NCBI GenBank assembly: GCA_035550975.1
Contig: DASZOC010000016.1
Coordinates: 15,623 to 79,622, forward strand
DNA: 64,000 nt
Source: DASZOC01 sp035550975
GTDB lineage: Bacteria > Actinomycetota > CADDZG01 > WHSQ01
Reading direction: 5' to 3'
Made by a program: the position numbers and the translations under genes. Within the stretch, counting starts at the first letter, position 1, and each line of letters starts with the position of its first letter. Positions 34,296-43,318 of the stretch are shown one piece after another. The notes under the pieces are model-generated. The model made no database searches. It was not told the DNA's origin and saw only the letters and a program-made list of their open reading frames with translations.

Positions 34296-35561
34296 TCACG
34301 CCGCGTACTGGTCGAACGCGCCTTCGTCGAAGGGACCGACGACCGTCACCTGGAAGCGACCCGCGCCCATCACCATCTCTGCGACACGAGCGACGTCGTC
34401 CATCGTCAGCCTGTCGAAGCGCTCGATGAGCTCGTCGATCGAAAGGATCTCGCCGGTCGTCAGCTGCTGTTTCCCGAGGCGGTTCATCCTGCTGCCGGGA
34501 TCCTCCGAAGCCAGCACGAGCGAACCGCGCACGTGGCCCTTCGCCCGGTCGAACTCGGCTTGGGTAACGCCGTCGGTCACGATCGAGCCGACCTCCGCGA
34601 GCGCGATGTCGATCACCGTCTCTGCGTTCTGCGGAGTCGTTCCGGCATAGACCGCGAAGGTCCCGGTATCGGCAAACAACGCCCGATAGGAGTAGACGGA
34701 GTACGCGAGCCCCCGCTTCTCGCGGATCTCCTGGAACAGCCGCGACGACATGCCGCCGCCGAGGATCGTGTCCAGCAACGCCAGCGCATGGCGGTCTCGA
34801 TGGCTGCGCGAGAGACCTTCGGTCCCTACGACGATGTGGGCTTGCTCGGTAGGACGCTTGTGGACGTTGACGTTCAGCTTCGCTTCCGGCGCGGGGCCGG
34901 TGCGCGACGTGCGCAAGCCGTCGCCGGCAGCGAACAGGGCGTCGACCTGGCGGACGAGGTAGTCGTGATCGAGGTTACCGGCCGCGGCTACGACGAGGTT
35001 GCTCGGCGCGTAGCGGTCGCGCCAGTAGGACGCGACCTCGTCGCGCGCCACGTTGCCGATCGTCTCGTTGAACCCGAGCACCGGGCGCCCCAGTGGATGG
35101 CCGTCCCACAGCCGCCGGTAGAACAGGTCGTGAACGAGCTCGTCCGGTGCGTCCTCGTGCATCGCGATCTCTTCCAGGATCACGTTGCGCTCCGAATCGA
35201 AGTCGGCGGGGTCGATCTTGGAGTTCAAGATCATGTCGGACAGGACGTCCAGAGCCATCGGCAGGTCGTCGGAGATGACCCGCGAGTAGTAGCAGGTGTA
35301 CTCCTTGCCGGTGAACGCGTTCACGTCGCCACCCACGGCATCGAACTCGTCGGCGATCTCCTTGGCGGACCGCTTCGGCGTGCCCTTGAACAGCAGGTGC
35401 TCGAGAAAATGCGACGTGCCCGCCAGGTTGTCGGGCTCGTCGCGGGCACCAACGTCGAACCAGAAGCCGCACGACACCGAGCGCACCTCGGTCATCGTCT
35501 CGGTCACGACGGTAGCGCCCGAATCGAGAACGGTCCGGGCGAAGCGGTTGTCGGTGGTCAA
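34296..35561 (-). CDS. M16 family zinc protease (processing-peptidase type)
   Basis: The 421 residues contain the inverted zinc motif HFLEH near residue 51, with the distal Glu in ERNVILEEIAMHED, and a second, non-catalytic half with GGGMSSRLFQEIREKRGLAYSVYS, the substrate-binding Arg/Tyr signature. It has no signal peptide, so it is probably cytoplasmic. It resembles the mlpA/ymxG gene next to pnp in Bacillus subtilis. The substrate is unknown. It follows pnp by six bases. Confidence 0.92.
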   Translation of the reverse strand: MTTDNRFARTVLDSGATVVTETMTEVRSVSCGFWFDVGARDEPDNLAGTSHFLEHLLFKGTPKRSAKEIADEFDAVGGDVNAFTGKEYTCYYSRVISDDLPMALDVLSDMILNSKIDPADFDSERNVILEEIAMHEDAPDELVHDLFYRRLWDGHPLGRPVLGFNETIGNVARDEVASYWRDRYAPSNLVVAAAGNLDHDYLVRQVDALFAAGDGLRTSRTGPAPEAKLNVNVHKRPTEQAHIVVGTEGLSRSHRDRHALALLDTILGGGMSSRLFQEIREKRGLAYSVYSYRALFADTGTFAVYAGTTPQNAETVIDIALAEVGSIVTDGVTQAEFDRAKGHVRGSLVLASEDPGSRMNRLGKQQLTTGEILSIDELIERFDRLTMDDVARVAEMVMGAGRFQVTVVGPFDEGAFDQYAA

Positions 35562-35567
35562 GACGAT

Positions 35568-37949
35568 CTAGTTGTCGTCGCGGCGAGGAGCGCGCTCGCG
35601 GCGCGGCCCCCCTCGGTCGCCTCCGCGATCGCCGCGGTCGTCCCGGCGTGGGCCGCGATCGCCGCGGCCCCGTCCGCGGTCGCCGCCGTCACGGCGGGGG
35701 CCGCGGTCACGGTCGCCGCCACCACCACTGCCCTGGGCCGCAAGCGCACGAGCCTCCTCGATCGTCTTGCCCTCCGCGACCTGGCGCTCGAGCCACGCCA
35801 GCGGCGTCAGGTTGATGCGTCCCTGACGGTCGATGTCGGTCACCTCGACCTCGATCTGGTCGCCGACGTTCACCGCGTCTTCGACGCGCTCGATCCGCTC
35901 CGCCGAGAGCTTCGAGATGTGGACGAGACCGTCACGGTTCGGAGCGATGTTGACGAACGCTCCGAACGTCGTCGCCTTGACCACGATCCCGGTGACGCGC
36001 TCGCCGACCTCCGGCATACGCGGGTTGACCGTCTCTTCGATCAGGCGGGCTGCTGCTTCTGCCGATTCCTGGTCCGTCGACCCGATCCTGATCGTGCCGT
36101 CGTCGTCGATGTCGATCTCGACACCGGTAGTGGTCGTGATCATGTTGATGTTCTTGCCCTTGGGGCCGATGACCTCGCCGATCTTGTCCACCGGGACCTG
36201 GATCGCGAGAACCCGCGGCGCGTACTCCGCAAGCTCGGCGCGCGGCGTCGAGATCGTCTTGTTCATCTCGCCGATGATGTGCAGACGGGCTTTCTGCGCG
36301 GCTTCGAGGGCCTCTCGCAGGACCTCCGCAGGCACGCCCGAGATCTTCGTGTCGAGCTGCAGCGCGGTGACGACGTCCTCGGTGCCGGCGACCTTGAAGT
36401 CCATGTCACCGAACGCGTCCTCGTCGCCAAGGATGTCGGTGAGCGGAAGGAACTTGTCCTCTTCGGCGATGAGCCCCATCGCTACGCCCCCGACGTGCTT
36501 GCCGCCGCGGATGGGGACACCCGCGTCCATCAGCGCGAGCGACGAGCCACACACGCTGGCCATCGAGGTCGAGCCGTTGGAGCTCATGATCTCGGACACG
36601 ACGCGGATCGTGTAGGGGAAGTCCGACTTCGGTGGAACGATCGCGCCGATCGCCTTCTCGGCCAGTGCGCCGTGGCCGATCTCGCGCCGCTTCGGCCCCC
36701 GCATGAACCCGGCTTCACCGGTCGAGTAAGGCGGGAAGTTGTAGTGGTGCATGTAGCGCTTCCGGTCCTCGGGAGACAGGTCGTCGATCATCTGCTCCAT
36801 CCGCGCCATGCCGAGGGTCGCGACCGACAGTGCCTGCGTCTCACCCCTGGTGAACAGGCCGGAGCCGTGGACCCGCGGAAGCACGCCGATCTGAGACCAG
36901 ATCGGGCGGACTTCGTCGATGCGCCGGCCGTCGAGACGAACGTTCTCGTCGACGACGCGCTTGCGGACGAGCTTCTTGGTCAGCGAGCGCAGCGCGGCCG
37001 AGACCTGAGCGGACTCCTCCGGGAACTCTTCCACGAGCTTCGTCGCGACCTCGCTGCCGATCTCTGCGAGACGCGCCCTCCGCTCGGCCTTCGCCGTGAT
37101 CGTGATCGCCTCGGCGATCGCCGATTCGGCCTCCGCTCGGACCCGCTCGAAGATCTCGTCGGTGTAGTCGGAGAAGAGTTGGTAGTCACCGTCGTCTCCG
37201 ACCGTGCCCTTCGGCTTGCCGGCCATCTCGACCAGCTCTTGCTGCAGCGAGATCGCCTCGGCGATGTAGGGCTTCGATTCCTCGATGCCCTCCGCGAGGA
37301 GGTCCTCGTTGGGGGCAGTCGCGCCGGCGTCGATCAGCTCGAAGCAGCGCTCGGAGGCGCCGGCTTCGATCATCATGATGTCGACCTCGCCCGAATCGTT
37401 CTTACGACCCGCGACGACGAGCTCGATCGTCGACTCTTCTTCCTGCTCGTGCGTCGGGTTCGCGACCCACTGCCCGTCGATGTGGCTGAGCCGAACGCAC
37501 CCCACAGGTCCTTCGAACGGCATGTCCGACAGCGACAGCGCCGCCGACGCGGCGTTGACCGACACGATGTCCATCGGGTTCGACCCGTCGACCGTGAGGG
37601 CGGTGATGACGACGTGGACCTCGTTGCGGAACCCGTCGGGGAATGCCGGGCGCATCGGGCGGTCGATCAGACGGCAGAGAAGGATGCCCTTCTCCGACGC
37701 GCGGCCCTCACGCCGGAAGAACCCACCGGGGATCTTGCCGGCCGCGTACATCCGTTCCTCGACGTCGACCGTCAACGGGAAGAAGTCTCCGCCCGCCCGC
37801 GGTGCGGACGACGTCGCCGTCGCGAGCACGGTCGTCTCCCCGACCGACGCGAGTACCGCGCCGCCGGCTTGTCCGGCCAGACGGCCGGTCTCGAACTTGA
37901 AAACCTTGTCGCCGATCTTTCGTTCGACGGACTTCGGCTCTGGTTGCAT
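35568..37949 (-). CDS. pnp: Polynucleotide phosphorylase
   Basis: PNPase degrades RNA 3' to 5' using phosphate. The ATG at 37949, with AAGGAGGAG nearby, gives 793 residues. Two RNase PH-like halves (about 1-210 and 310-545) flank an alpha domain; PPYSTGEAGFMRGPKRREIGHG and the GDMDFKVAGT motif mark the active half. A KH domain (VIGPKGKNINMI) and an S1 domain (about 630-700) follow. The last 50 residues are an unusual tail of Arg, Gly and Asp (RGD/RGG-like repeats), disordered and nucleic-acid-binding in character. A stem-loop in the leader suggests post-transcriptional control. Confidence 0.97.
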   Translation of the reverse strand: MQPEPKSVERKIGDKVFKFETGRLAGQAGGAVLASVGETTVLATATSSAPRAGGDFFPLTVDVEERMYAAGKIPGGFFRREGRASEKGILLCRLIDRPMRPAFPDGFRNEVHVVITALTVDGSNPMDIVSVNAASAALSLSDMPFEGPVGCVRLSHIDGQWVANPTHEQEEESTIELVVAGRKNDSGEVDIMMIEAGASERCFELIDAGATAPNEDLLAEGIEESKPYIAEAISLQQELVEMAGKPKGTVGDDGDYQLFSDYTDEIFERVRAEAESAIAEAITITAKAERRARLAEIGSEVATKLVEEFPEESAQVSAALRSLTKKLVRKRVVDENVRLDGRRIDEVRPIWSQIGVLPRVHGSGLFTRGETQALSVATLGMARMEQMIDDLSPEDRKRYMHHYNFPPYSTGEAGFMRGPKRREIGHGALAEKAIGAIVPPKSDFPYTIRVVSEIMSSNGSTSMASVCGSSLALMDAGVPIRGGKHVGGVAMGLIAEEDKFLPLTDILGDEDAFGDMDFKVAGTEDVVTALQLDTKISGVPAEVLREALEAAQKARLHIIGEMNKTISTPRAELAEYAPRVLAIQVPVDKIGEVIGPKGKNINMITTTTGVEIDIDDDGTIRIGSTDQESAEAAARLIEETVNPRMPEVGERVTGIVVKATTFGAFVNIAPNRDGLVHISKLSAERIERVEDAVNVGDQIEVEVTDIDRQGRINLTPLAWLERQVAEGKTIEEARALAAQGSGGGGDRDRGPRRDGGDRGRGRGDRGPRRDDRGDRGGDRGGPRRERAPRRDDN

Positions 37950-38018
37950 GTGTCTCCTCCTTAGGAAACGAGCACCCTCTTTTTGGGCGCTCCTTCGTGG
38001 GAGGAGAGGCACCAGCCC

Positions 38019-38087
38019 ATCAGTTCTCAGTGGTAAGTCCGTTCGCCGTCGTCACTGGTTCGCGACACGAACGGGCTTGCGACTGAT
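38019..38087 (-). promoter_or_regulatory. Stem-loop in the rpsO-pnp intergenic leader
   Basis: ATCAGT (38019-38024) pairs with ACTGAT (38082-38087). Inside, AGTCCGTTCG pairs with CGAACGGGCT, with one G-U pair. It forms a long hairpin 70 bases upstream of pnp on the minus-strand transcript. In Escherichia coli and Streptomyces, similar hairpins between rpsO and pnp are RNase III targets that mediate PNPase autocontrol. The same role is inferred here. Confidence 0.6.
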
Positions 38088-38163
38088 AACCGATCAGACC
38101 GGCCCTCTCCTTAGTGCTGACTATCTTCGGTGCCGGGCCGTCTCCTTTCGCTCGGTGCCGGGG

Positions 38164-38433
38164 TTATCGACGCAAGCCGAGCTTGGCGATGATCGAACGA
38201 TAGCGCTCGATGTCTTCGCGCCGCAGGTAGTCGAGCAGGCGCTTGCGGCGCCCGACCATACGCAGCAGCCCACGGCGCGAGTGGTGGTCCTTGGGATGCG
38301 TCTTGAGGTGCTCGGTCAGCTCGGTGATGCGCTGCGTGAGGACTGCCACCTGAACCTCGGGCGACCCGGTGTCGCCGTCGGACCGCGCGTGGTCAGAGAT
38401 CAGCTTTTGCTTTTCTTCCTTGACCAATGCCAT
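38164..38433 (-). CDS. rpsO: 30S ribosomal protein S15
   Basis: S15 binds the central domain of 16S rRNA early in assembly. The 89-residue protein is full length. MALVKEEKQKLISDHARSDGDTGSPEVQVAVLT is the usual N-terminus (shown only as its opening MALVKEEKQ here for reference), and HLKTHPKDHHSRRGLL carries the conserved His-Asp-His-Ser rRNA contacts. pnp follows after a 214-base leader. Confidence 0.98.
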   Translation of the reverse strand: MALVKEEKQKLISDHARSDGDTGSPEVQVAVLTQRITELTEHLKTHPKDHHSRRGLLRMVGRRKRLLDYLRREDIERYRSIIAKLGLRR

Positions 38434-38515
38434 GCGCGCTGCGATCTACCTTTCGTCGTTCCGGGACGCCCGTGGGTCCGACACTTCCCCTTCGGGCTCG
38501 CAGCATCGTACCAGG

Positions 38516-39034
38516 TCACTCCGGCGGGGCCGAGGTGCGCCGCCGGGCCAGGATCGCACGCGCTGTGAGAGCAGAAACGAACAGGGAGATGACCGCCACG
38601 ACCGACATCCACACCTGCCCGTCCCAGTCGGGGGTAAAGGTCGCTACGGCCGCGAAGAAACCGAACGCGCACGCGGCGTAGATGACGCCGAACAGGACCC
38701 CGGACGCGACCGGGCGGTCGTGACCACGCAACCGGAGCAGCCCGGCCGCACCGGCGCCGCCTCCGACGACCGCGCCGATACAGGTCCAGATGGCGACCGT
38801 GACGATCCCCTCGAACCCGTCGCTGGGTTGGCTGTCGACGTACGCGACCGAGGCGAGCATCGCGAGGAACCCACCGAAGACTCCGCCGAGGGCTCCGCCT
38901 ATCGCGGTGGGGACCCATCCCGCGGGGCCGCCGACGCGATGGTCGGCCCGCGGCTCCTCGTCGGGCATGACCATGGGTCGCCCCTCCCGCGCGTCCGGCT
39001 CGGTGGCGTCCGGTGGCCGGGACCTGTCGCTCAT
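38516..39034 (-). CDS. Hypothetical four-helix membrane protein
   Basis: The ATG at 39034 has GGAGG upstream and overlaps the preceding stop (ATGA), giving 172 residues. A charged, Asp/Arg/Glu/Pro-rich 40-residue N-terminus is followed by about four hydrophobic segments, the first two with glycine-rich GGALGGVFGG and GAVVGGGAGAAGLL stretches. I do not recognise a family. Translational coupling to the DUF2339 gene suggests a joint membrane function. A much longer in-frame extension upstream is a shadow of that gene. Confidence 0.7.
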   Translation of the reverse strand: MSDRSRPPDATEPDAREGRPMVMPDEEPRADHRVGGPAGWVPTAIGGALGGVFGGFLAMLASVAYVDSQPSDGFEGIVTVAIWTCIGAVVGGGAGAAGLLRLRGHDRPVASGVLFGVIYAACAFGFFAAVATFTPDWDGQVWMSVVAVISLFVSALTARAILARRRTSAPPE

Positions 39035-40605
39035 CGGGTGACCTCCTTCGTAGTGAACGGGAACAGCACGGGCTTGAAGCGGTGGTACATCAAAGAGCAC
39101 GCCAGCAACAACACGCCGATCCCGACGAAACCGATCAATCTCTGCAGGGTGTCGAGCAGCCACAGGTCGTGGAGCGACATCTTCACGAGAGTTACGCCGA
39201 ACAACACGAGAGCGACCATGCGCGCGGCTTGCGACCTCACGGCTATGCCTACCGCCAGCATCACGCTCGCATACACCGACCACACGCCCGACAGACCGAA
39301 CTGCAGGTCTGCCGCCCGGGGCATCACCCGGCCCTGGTGCGATACGAACGAGTAGACCTCGAGGCTCAGCCACAGGATCGTCAGGAAGCTCGCGGCACCG
39401 ACGGCAGCGCCGGTGAGGTCGTCCCACAATGCGTCTCTCTCGACGACGACGGCGAGATAGAGAGCCGCTATCACAGTGATGAACACGAAGCGCCCGAAGT
39501 GGTCGTTGATCGCTCCTACGGGGTCGACCCATGTCAGCGCGAGCTGGACACTCGCAGCCAAAGCGAGGATGCCCCACGCGGCCCACCGCACCAGATCTTG
39601 TTTCACGACAACCGCCACGCCGAACAACAGAAGGGCTTCGACGGCCCAACCGAACGCCATCAGGTCGGTCCCGAGCTCCACCGGCGACCACAGCGTGAGG
39701 AACAACAGCGACATGACGGCGCTCGACGAACCGATCGCGACGTCATCGCGTCCCCGGACGCGAACGACCCACAGGCCCGCGAGGAACACGAGCGCCATCG
39801 CCAGCGTGAACCACCCCCGCAACGGCTCGAGGTCACCCTGAAGCCGGACGAAGACGGCGAAGTAGTAGATCAACCCGTTAACCGGCACGAACGCCATATC
39901 CGACACGCCGTTGTGCTTGCCCACCAACAGGCGGACGTACGGCAGGGCACCGAACATCAGGAAGACCCCCGTTGCGGCGGCGAGCGACACCTCGGCCCCC
40001 GCGTCGCCTACCTCGAAGACGATCCAGCTCGCGGTGAACGCGACCTTCTCGAGGATCGCCCACGGGCGCACGAAGACCAACACGACCACCGCCAGGTCGA
40101 TGCACAAGGTGTAGAGGTAGAGGCCGTAAGGCATGTCCGCGCTCGCCCCGGTGACGAATGGGTTGACGAAGCCGCCGATCAGCGCGAGTAACGCAAGCGC
40201 CTGCGAGTCGTGGCGCAGCGCGAGCGCGCACCCCAAGCCGCTGACGCCGAGGAGACAGACGAATCCGACCGACGGCGCCACCAGCTGGTAGACGCCTACC
40301 GTCGCCCACAGAGTGAGATACATCAGCGCGATGCCTCCGCCGGTGATCGCACCGGCATACGCGGTCCACTCGCGCTTGCGCGTCCAGTCACCGATGGTCA
40401 CGAGCACCGAGCTCAGCAGCAACCCCACCATCACGCGCAGCTGGGGGCCGACCCAACCTTGGTCGATCGCGTACTTGAATCCGAACCCGGCACCGAGGAC
40501 GACCGCCAGTGCCCCGATCCGCGGGAACCACTTCCCGATGAGTTCGTCCTCGACCCGGTTGTCCCGGGCCGGATGCGAAACCGCGTTGCTCATGCGTCGA
40601 TCCAT
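39031..40605 (-). CDS. DUF2339 polytopic membrane protein
   Basis: The protein has 524 residues with about fourteen hydrophobic segments. A short cytoplasmic N-terminus leads to DELIGKWFPRIGALAVVLGAGFGFKYAIDQGW, the typical opening of DUF2339 proteins (only its first part, LIGKWFPRIG, is diagnostic). Function is unknown. The start is the ATG at 40605; another ATG four codons later is possible. The acyltransferase gene ends one base upstream, so acyltransferase, DUF2339 and the following small membrane protein form one run. Confidence 0.8.
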   Translation of the reverse strand: MDRRMSNAVSHPARDNRVEDELIGKWFPRIGALAVVLGAGFGFKYAIDQGWVGPQLRVMVGLLLSSVLVTIGDWTRKREWTAYAGAITGGGIALMYLTLWATVGVYQLVAPSVGFVCLLGVSGLGCALALRHDSQALALLALIGGFVNPFVTGASADMPYGLYLYTLCIDLAVVVLVFVRPWAILEKVAFTASWIVFEVGDAGAEVSLAAATGVFLMFGALPYVRLLVGKHNGVSDMAFVPVNGLIYYFAVFVRLQGDLEPLRGWFTLAMALVFLAGLWVVRVRGRDDVAIGSSSAVMSLLFLTLWSPVELGTDLMAFGWAVEALLLFGVAVVVKQDLVRWAAWGILALAASVQLALTWVDPVGAINDHFGRFVFITVIAALYLAVVVERDALWDDLTGAAVGAASFLTILWLSLEVYSFVSHQGRVMPRAADLQFGLSGVWSVYASVMLAVGIAVRSQAARMVALVLFGVTLVKMSLHDLWLLDTLQRLIGFVGIGVLLLACSLMYHRFKPVLFPFTTKEVTR

Positions 40606-40606
40606 G

Positions 40607-41944
40607 TCAACCTCCGATCGGTGTTCTCGGGGACGTGAGGACGCGGTACCCCGCGACCACGAGCGCTGCGTTGAAGAAAGGCTGCGTCGGCAGCGCCGTC
40701 AGCGACCCGGCGGGGCCAAACGCGAAGCCGAACTGCGCGAATCCGGCGAGGCCCGCGACAAGAGCGACGACACCACCGGCTACTGCGAAGCGGGGCATCG
40801 CGACGCGCCTGTCGGTGACGCCCGCGGCCGACGGACGCTCGAAACGTCCGAAGGCAACGACGAATCCCGCCAGGATCGTGCTCAACGCGACGAGCCAGAG
40901 CGGACGCCACGCCCACCACGCACCGGTCCCACCGACCGGCTGCGGGAAGCCCAGCGGATACAGGACCAGAACGGCCACGAGCAGAGCGGTCAGGTGCCAG
41001 AGGAACACCGTCATGATCATGGAGTTCGCCGCGATGACGGCGGTCCAGTTGCGCGGCCGCTGCAGCCAGCGAGAGGCGGCCGGGCGCAGGAGCATCGCGA
41101 CGCTGACGAGCCACAGCGTCAGGACGATCAGACAGATCGTCGGCGGAGAGTTGTTCGATGCCGCCTCCGATCGCATCCCCACCATGCTGGGCGAATAGAT
41201 GCCGCTCCCGGTAAGGAGCGCGAGAACCGACAACGAGGACACCGCCGCTAGTGCGGACAGCCGCCGGGAGAGCCGCAGCGCGCCGTCGGCGTAGAAGTAC
41301 CCGAGCTGGTGAGCGAACAGCCACACGAAGGCGAAGTTCAGATAGCCTACGACCGTCAGGTCCCCGGCGATCCTGATGACGTCGACGATGGCGGCAGCTG
41401 CGAACAACGCGACCAGCACGCGGGCCCCGAACCGCTCGTGGAACGCGGCCATCACCGGCGCAAGGGCAACGACGAGGACATAGACCGCGAGGAACCAGAG
41501 CGGCTTCGCGAGCAACTCCGTCGCCTTCGACATCGCTTCGAACGACGCGGGTGCGATCGTCGCGGCGATGCCGGCGACGATCGTCCACGCCGCAACGAAG
41601 ACCATCGTGGGGCGCATCAGTCTCGTCGTCCGGGTCCTGAGGTACGTCGCGTAGGTCTCGTTACGCCTGCGGATGCCCCGCCACGCGACGAGGTTCGAGA
41701 AACCTCCGACGAAGAAGAACAGCGGCATCACCTGAAGGACCCAGGTCGCGAGCCAGAGACCGGGGACGACGTCGAGGGCGCTCGCCCCCTCGAAGCGGGC
41801 GCCGTCGAAGTACACGACCGCCATCAGCCAGTGCCCCAGGACTACGACCGCGATGCTGAACGCGCGTAGCAGGTCCACGTAGCGGTCGCGCGAATCGGGC
41901 GTAGCTGCCGCCATCTCGCCCAGCGTGTTCGACCTGGATGCCAT
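40607..41944 (-). CDS. Acyltransferase 3 family membrane protein
   Basis: The 445-residue integral membrane protein has about eleven hydrophobic segments. The N-terminal DRYVDLLRAFSIAVVVLGHWLM contains the Arg and His characteristic of acyltransferase 3 enzymes, and FFFVGGFSN follows. These enzymes move acyl groups onto sugars, lipids or cell-wall polymers across the membrane. The acceptor is not predictable. It heads the three-gene membrane run and is divergent from the sensor kinase at 42092. RBS AAAGGAG lies before the ATG. Confidence 0.85.
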   Translation of the reverse strand: MASRSNTLGEMAAATPDSRDRYVDLLRAFSIAVVVLGHWLMAVVYFDGARFEGASALDVVPGLWLATWVLQVMPLFFFVGGFSNLVAWRGIRRRNETYATYLRTRTTRLMRPTMVFVAAWTIVAGIAATIAPASFEAMSKATELLAKPLWFLAVYVLVVALAPVMAAFHERFGARVLVALFAAAAIVDVIRIAGDLTVVGYLNFAFVWLFAHQLGYFYADGALRLSRRLSALAAVSSLSVLALLTGSGIYSPSMVGMRSEAASNNSPPTICLIVLTLWLVSVAMLLRPAASRWLQRPRNWTAVIAANSMIMTVFLWHLTALLVAVLVLYPLGFPQPVGGTGAWWAWRPLWLVALSTILAGFVVAFGRFERPSAAGVTDRRVAMPRFAVAGGVVALVAGLAGFAQFGFAFGPAGSLTALPTQPFFNAALVVAGYRVLTSPRTPIGG

Positions 41945-42091
41945 CCGGGCTCCTTTCTCGATCGGAGATGGCTCTAGGTTCGTCCGATCCGGCTCCCGCG
42001 CCTATCGGCGATCGTCCGGGTTGCGGCGGGAGAACTCCCCATCTCTGTCTGGGTACTTCCGGAACCCGACTCGCGTGAGAACCTTCGGGCG

Positions 42092-43318
42092 ATGAGCGAC
42101 CACGCACGGAGCGGCCGGTTGAAGCCGCTCGAGACCCTCAGGGGCGGCTCCCGGTCGCTCGTCACCGGCGCTCTCGTGTTCCGGTGGGTGTGGCTGCTGT
42201 GGATGACGGGTCTGGCCGCTATCGGTCAGGACGAGATGGCACGGGCGTGGCTGGCGTGGCTCTCGATCGGCGCCGCGGCGTCGTGGACCTTGTGGCTGAC
42301 GCTCGCGCGCTCGTCGTGGAACACGACGGTCATGCTCTTCGACGTCGCGCTGGCGGTCTGGATGGTCGGCGCGTCCTCGTTCGTGGTGCAAGAAGGCGAG
42401 GTCATCCTCGGCCGCCCCTTCTTCGCCACGGGTTACCCGTTGAGCGCCCCCCTGCTGTGGGGCGCGCTGCGGGGGCCGGTCGTCGGCGCGATCACCGCAG
42501 GCATCCTGGGGGTCGCGCACCTGCTCACGCGCCCGTTGAACGGGATCCCGCTGAACGAGCTGTCGCCGGAGCAGGTCCAGAACGTCACCGGAGCGATGCT
42601 GAACTACATCGTCGCGGGTATAGCCGTCGGGCTGGTCACGCGGTTGTTGCAGAGGTCGGCGCAGGCGCTCGAGGCCGCGAACGAAGAAGCGCTCCAGCAG
42701 CGAGAGCTAAGCGCTCGTCTGGCGGAAAGAGAGTCACTCGCGCGAGCGATCCACGACTCGGTCCTTCAATCGCTGGCTCTGATCCACAAGCGCGGCAGCG
42801 CGCTCGCGACGAGATCTACGGTCGAGCCGCACGAGGTCTCGGAGATCGCCGAGATCGCACGGAGGCAACAGGAGGAGCTGAGATCAGTCATCTTGCGCGA
42901 GCCGGAGCCGTCGCCGACCGGCCGGCTGTCGCTCCGCGATGCTCTCGAAGCGTCGGCGAGGGACGTCGACGGGATAAAGGTCAACGTAAGCGCGGTCGGG
43001 CCGCTGTGGCTTCCGACGCACGTCTCGAACGAGCTCCAGGCCGCGGTGCGGCAGGCCGTGGAGAACGCGGCTCGTCATTCCGGAGCCCCTGCGGCGACCG
43101 TGTTCGCCGAAGACGACGGGGGTGATGTCGTCGTGACCGTGAGGGACGATGGTGCGGGTTTCACCTACGACGAGGCACGGCTGAACGCCGAGGGCAAAGT
43201 AGGGATCTCGAAGAGTATGAAGGGAAGGGTCGAGGACCTCGGAGGAACGATGCACATCACGTCGGCGCCCGGCAAGGGAACGGAGGTCGAGTTCCGGGTG
43301 CCGTTGAGCGATGGCTGA
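42092..43318 (+). CDS. Membrane sensor histidine kinase (NarX/DesK-type)
   Basis: The 408-residue kinase has five to six hydrophobic segments (about 25-185, a MacS-like sensor region), a coiled coil (190-215), a HisKA_3-type dimerisation helix with the phospho-acceptor H221 in ARAIHDSVLQSLA, and an HATPase domain with N-box AVENAARHS and G-box VRDDGAGF. The stimulus is unknown; most of the sensor lies in the membrane, which suggests envelope stress. The response regulator gene overlaps its end by eight bases. Confidence 0.92.
   Translation: MSDHARSGRLKPLETLRGGSRSLVTGALVFRWVWLLWMTGLAAIGQDEMARAWLAWLSIGAAASWTLWLTLARSSWNTTVMLFDVALAVWMVGASSFVVQEGEVILGRPFFATGYPLSAPLLWGALRGPVVGAITAGILGVAHLLTRPLNGIPLNELSPEQVQNVTGAMLNYIVAGIAVGLVTRLLQRSAQALEAANEEALQQRELSARLAERESLARAIHDSVLQSLALIHKRGSALATRSTVEPHEVSEIAEIARRQQEELRSVILREPEPSPTGRLSLRDALEASARDVDGIKVNVSAVGPLWLPTHVSNELQAAVRQAVENAARHSGAPAATVFAEDDGGDVVVTVRDDGAGFTYDEARLNAEGKVGISKSMKGRVEDLGGTMHITSAPGKGTEVEFRVPLSDG

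Noticed and set aside
33906..37964. A 1352-codon open frame on the plus strand
   Set aside because: It is exactly antisense to dapB, the M16 protease and pnp, has a composition rich in Arg, Asp, Val and His from G+C-biased codon positions, and matches no fold. It is a mirror of real genes.
42002..42009. GCCGATAG on the minus strand upstream of the acyltransferase gene, like a sigma-28 -10 box
   Set aside because: No TAAA-like box 15-16 bases upstream; the sequence there is CCGC.
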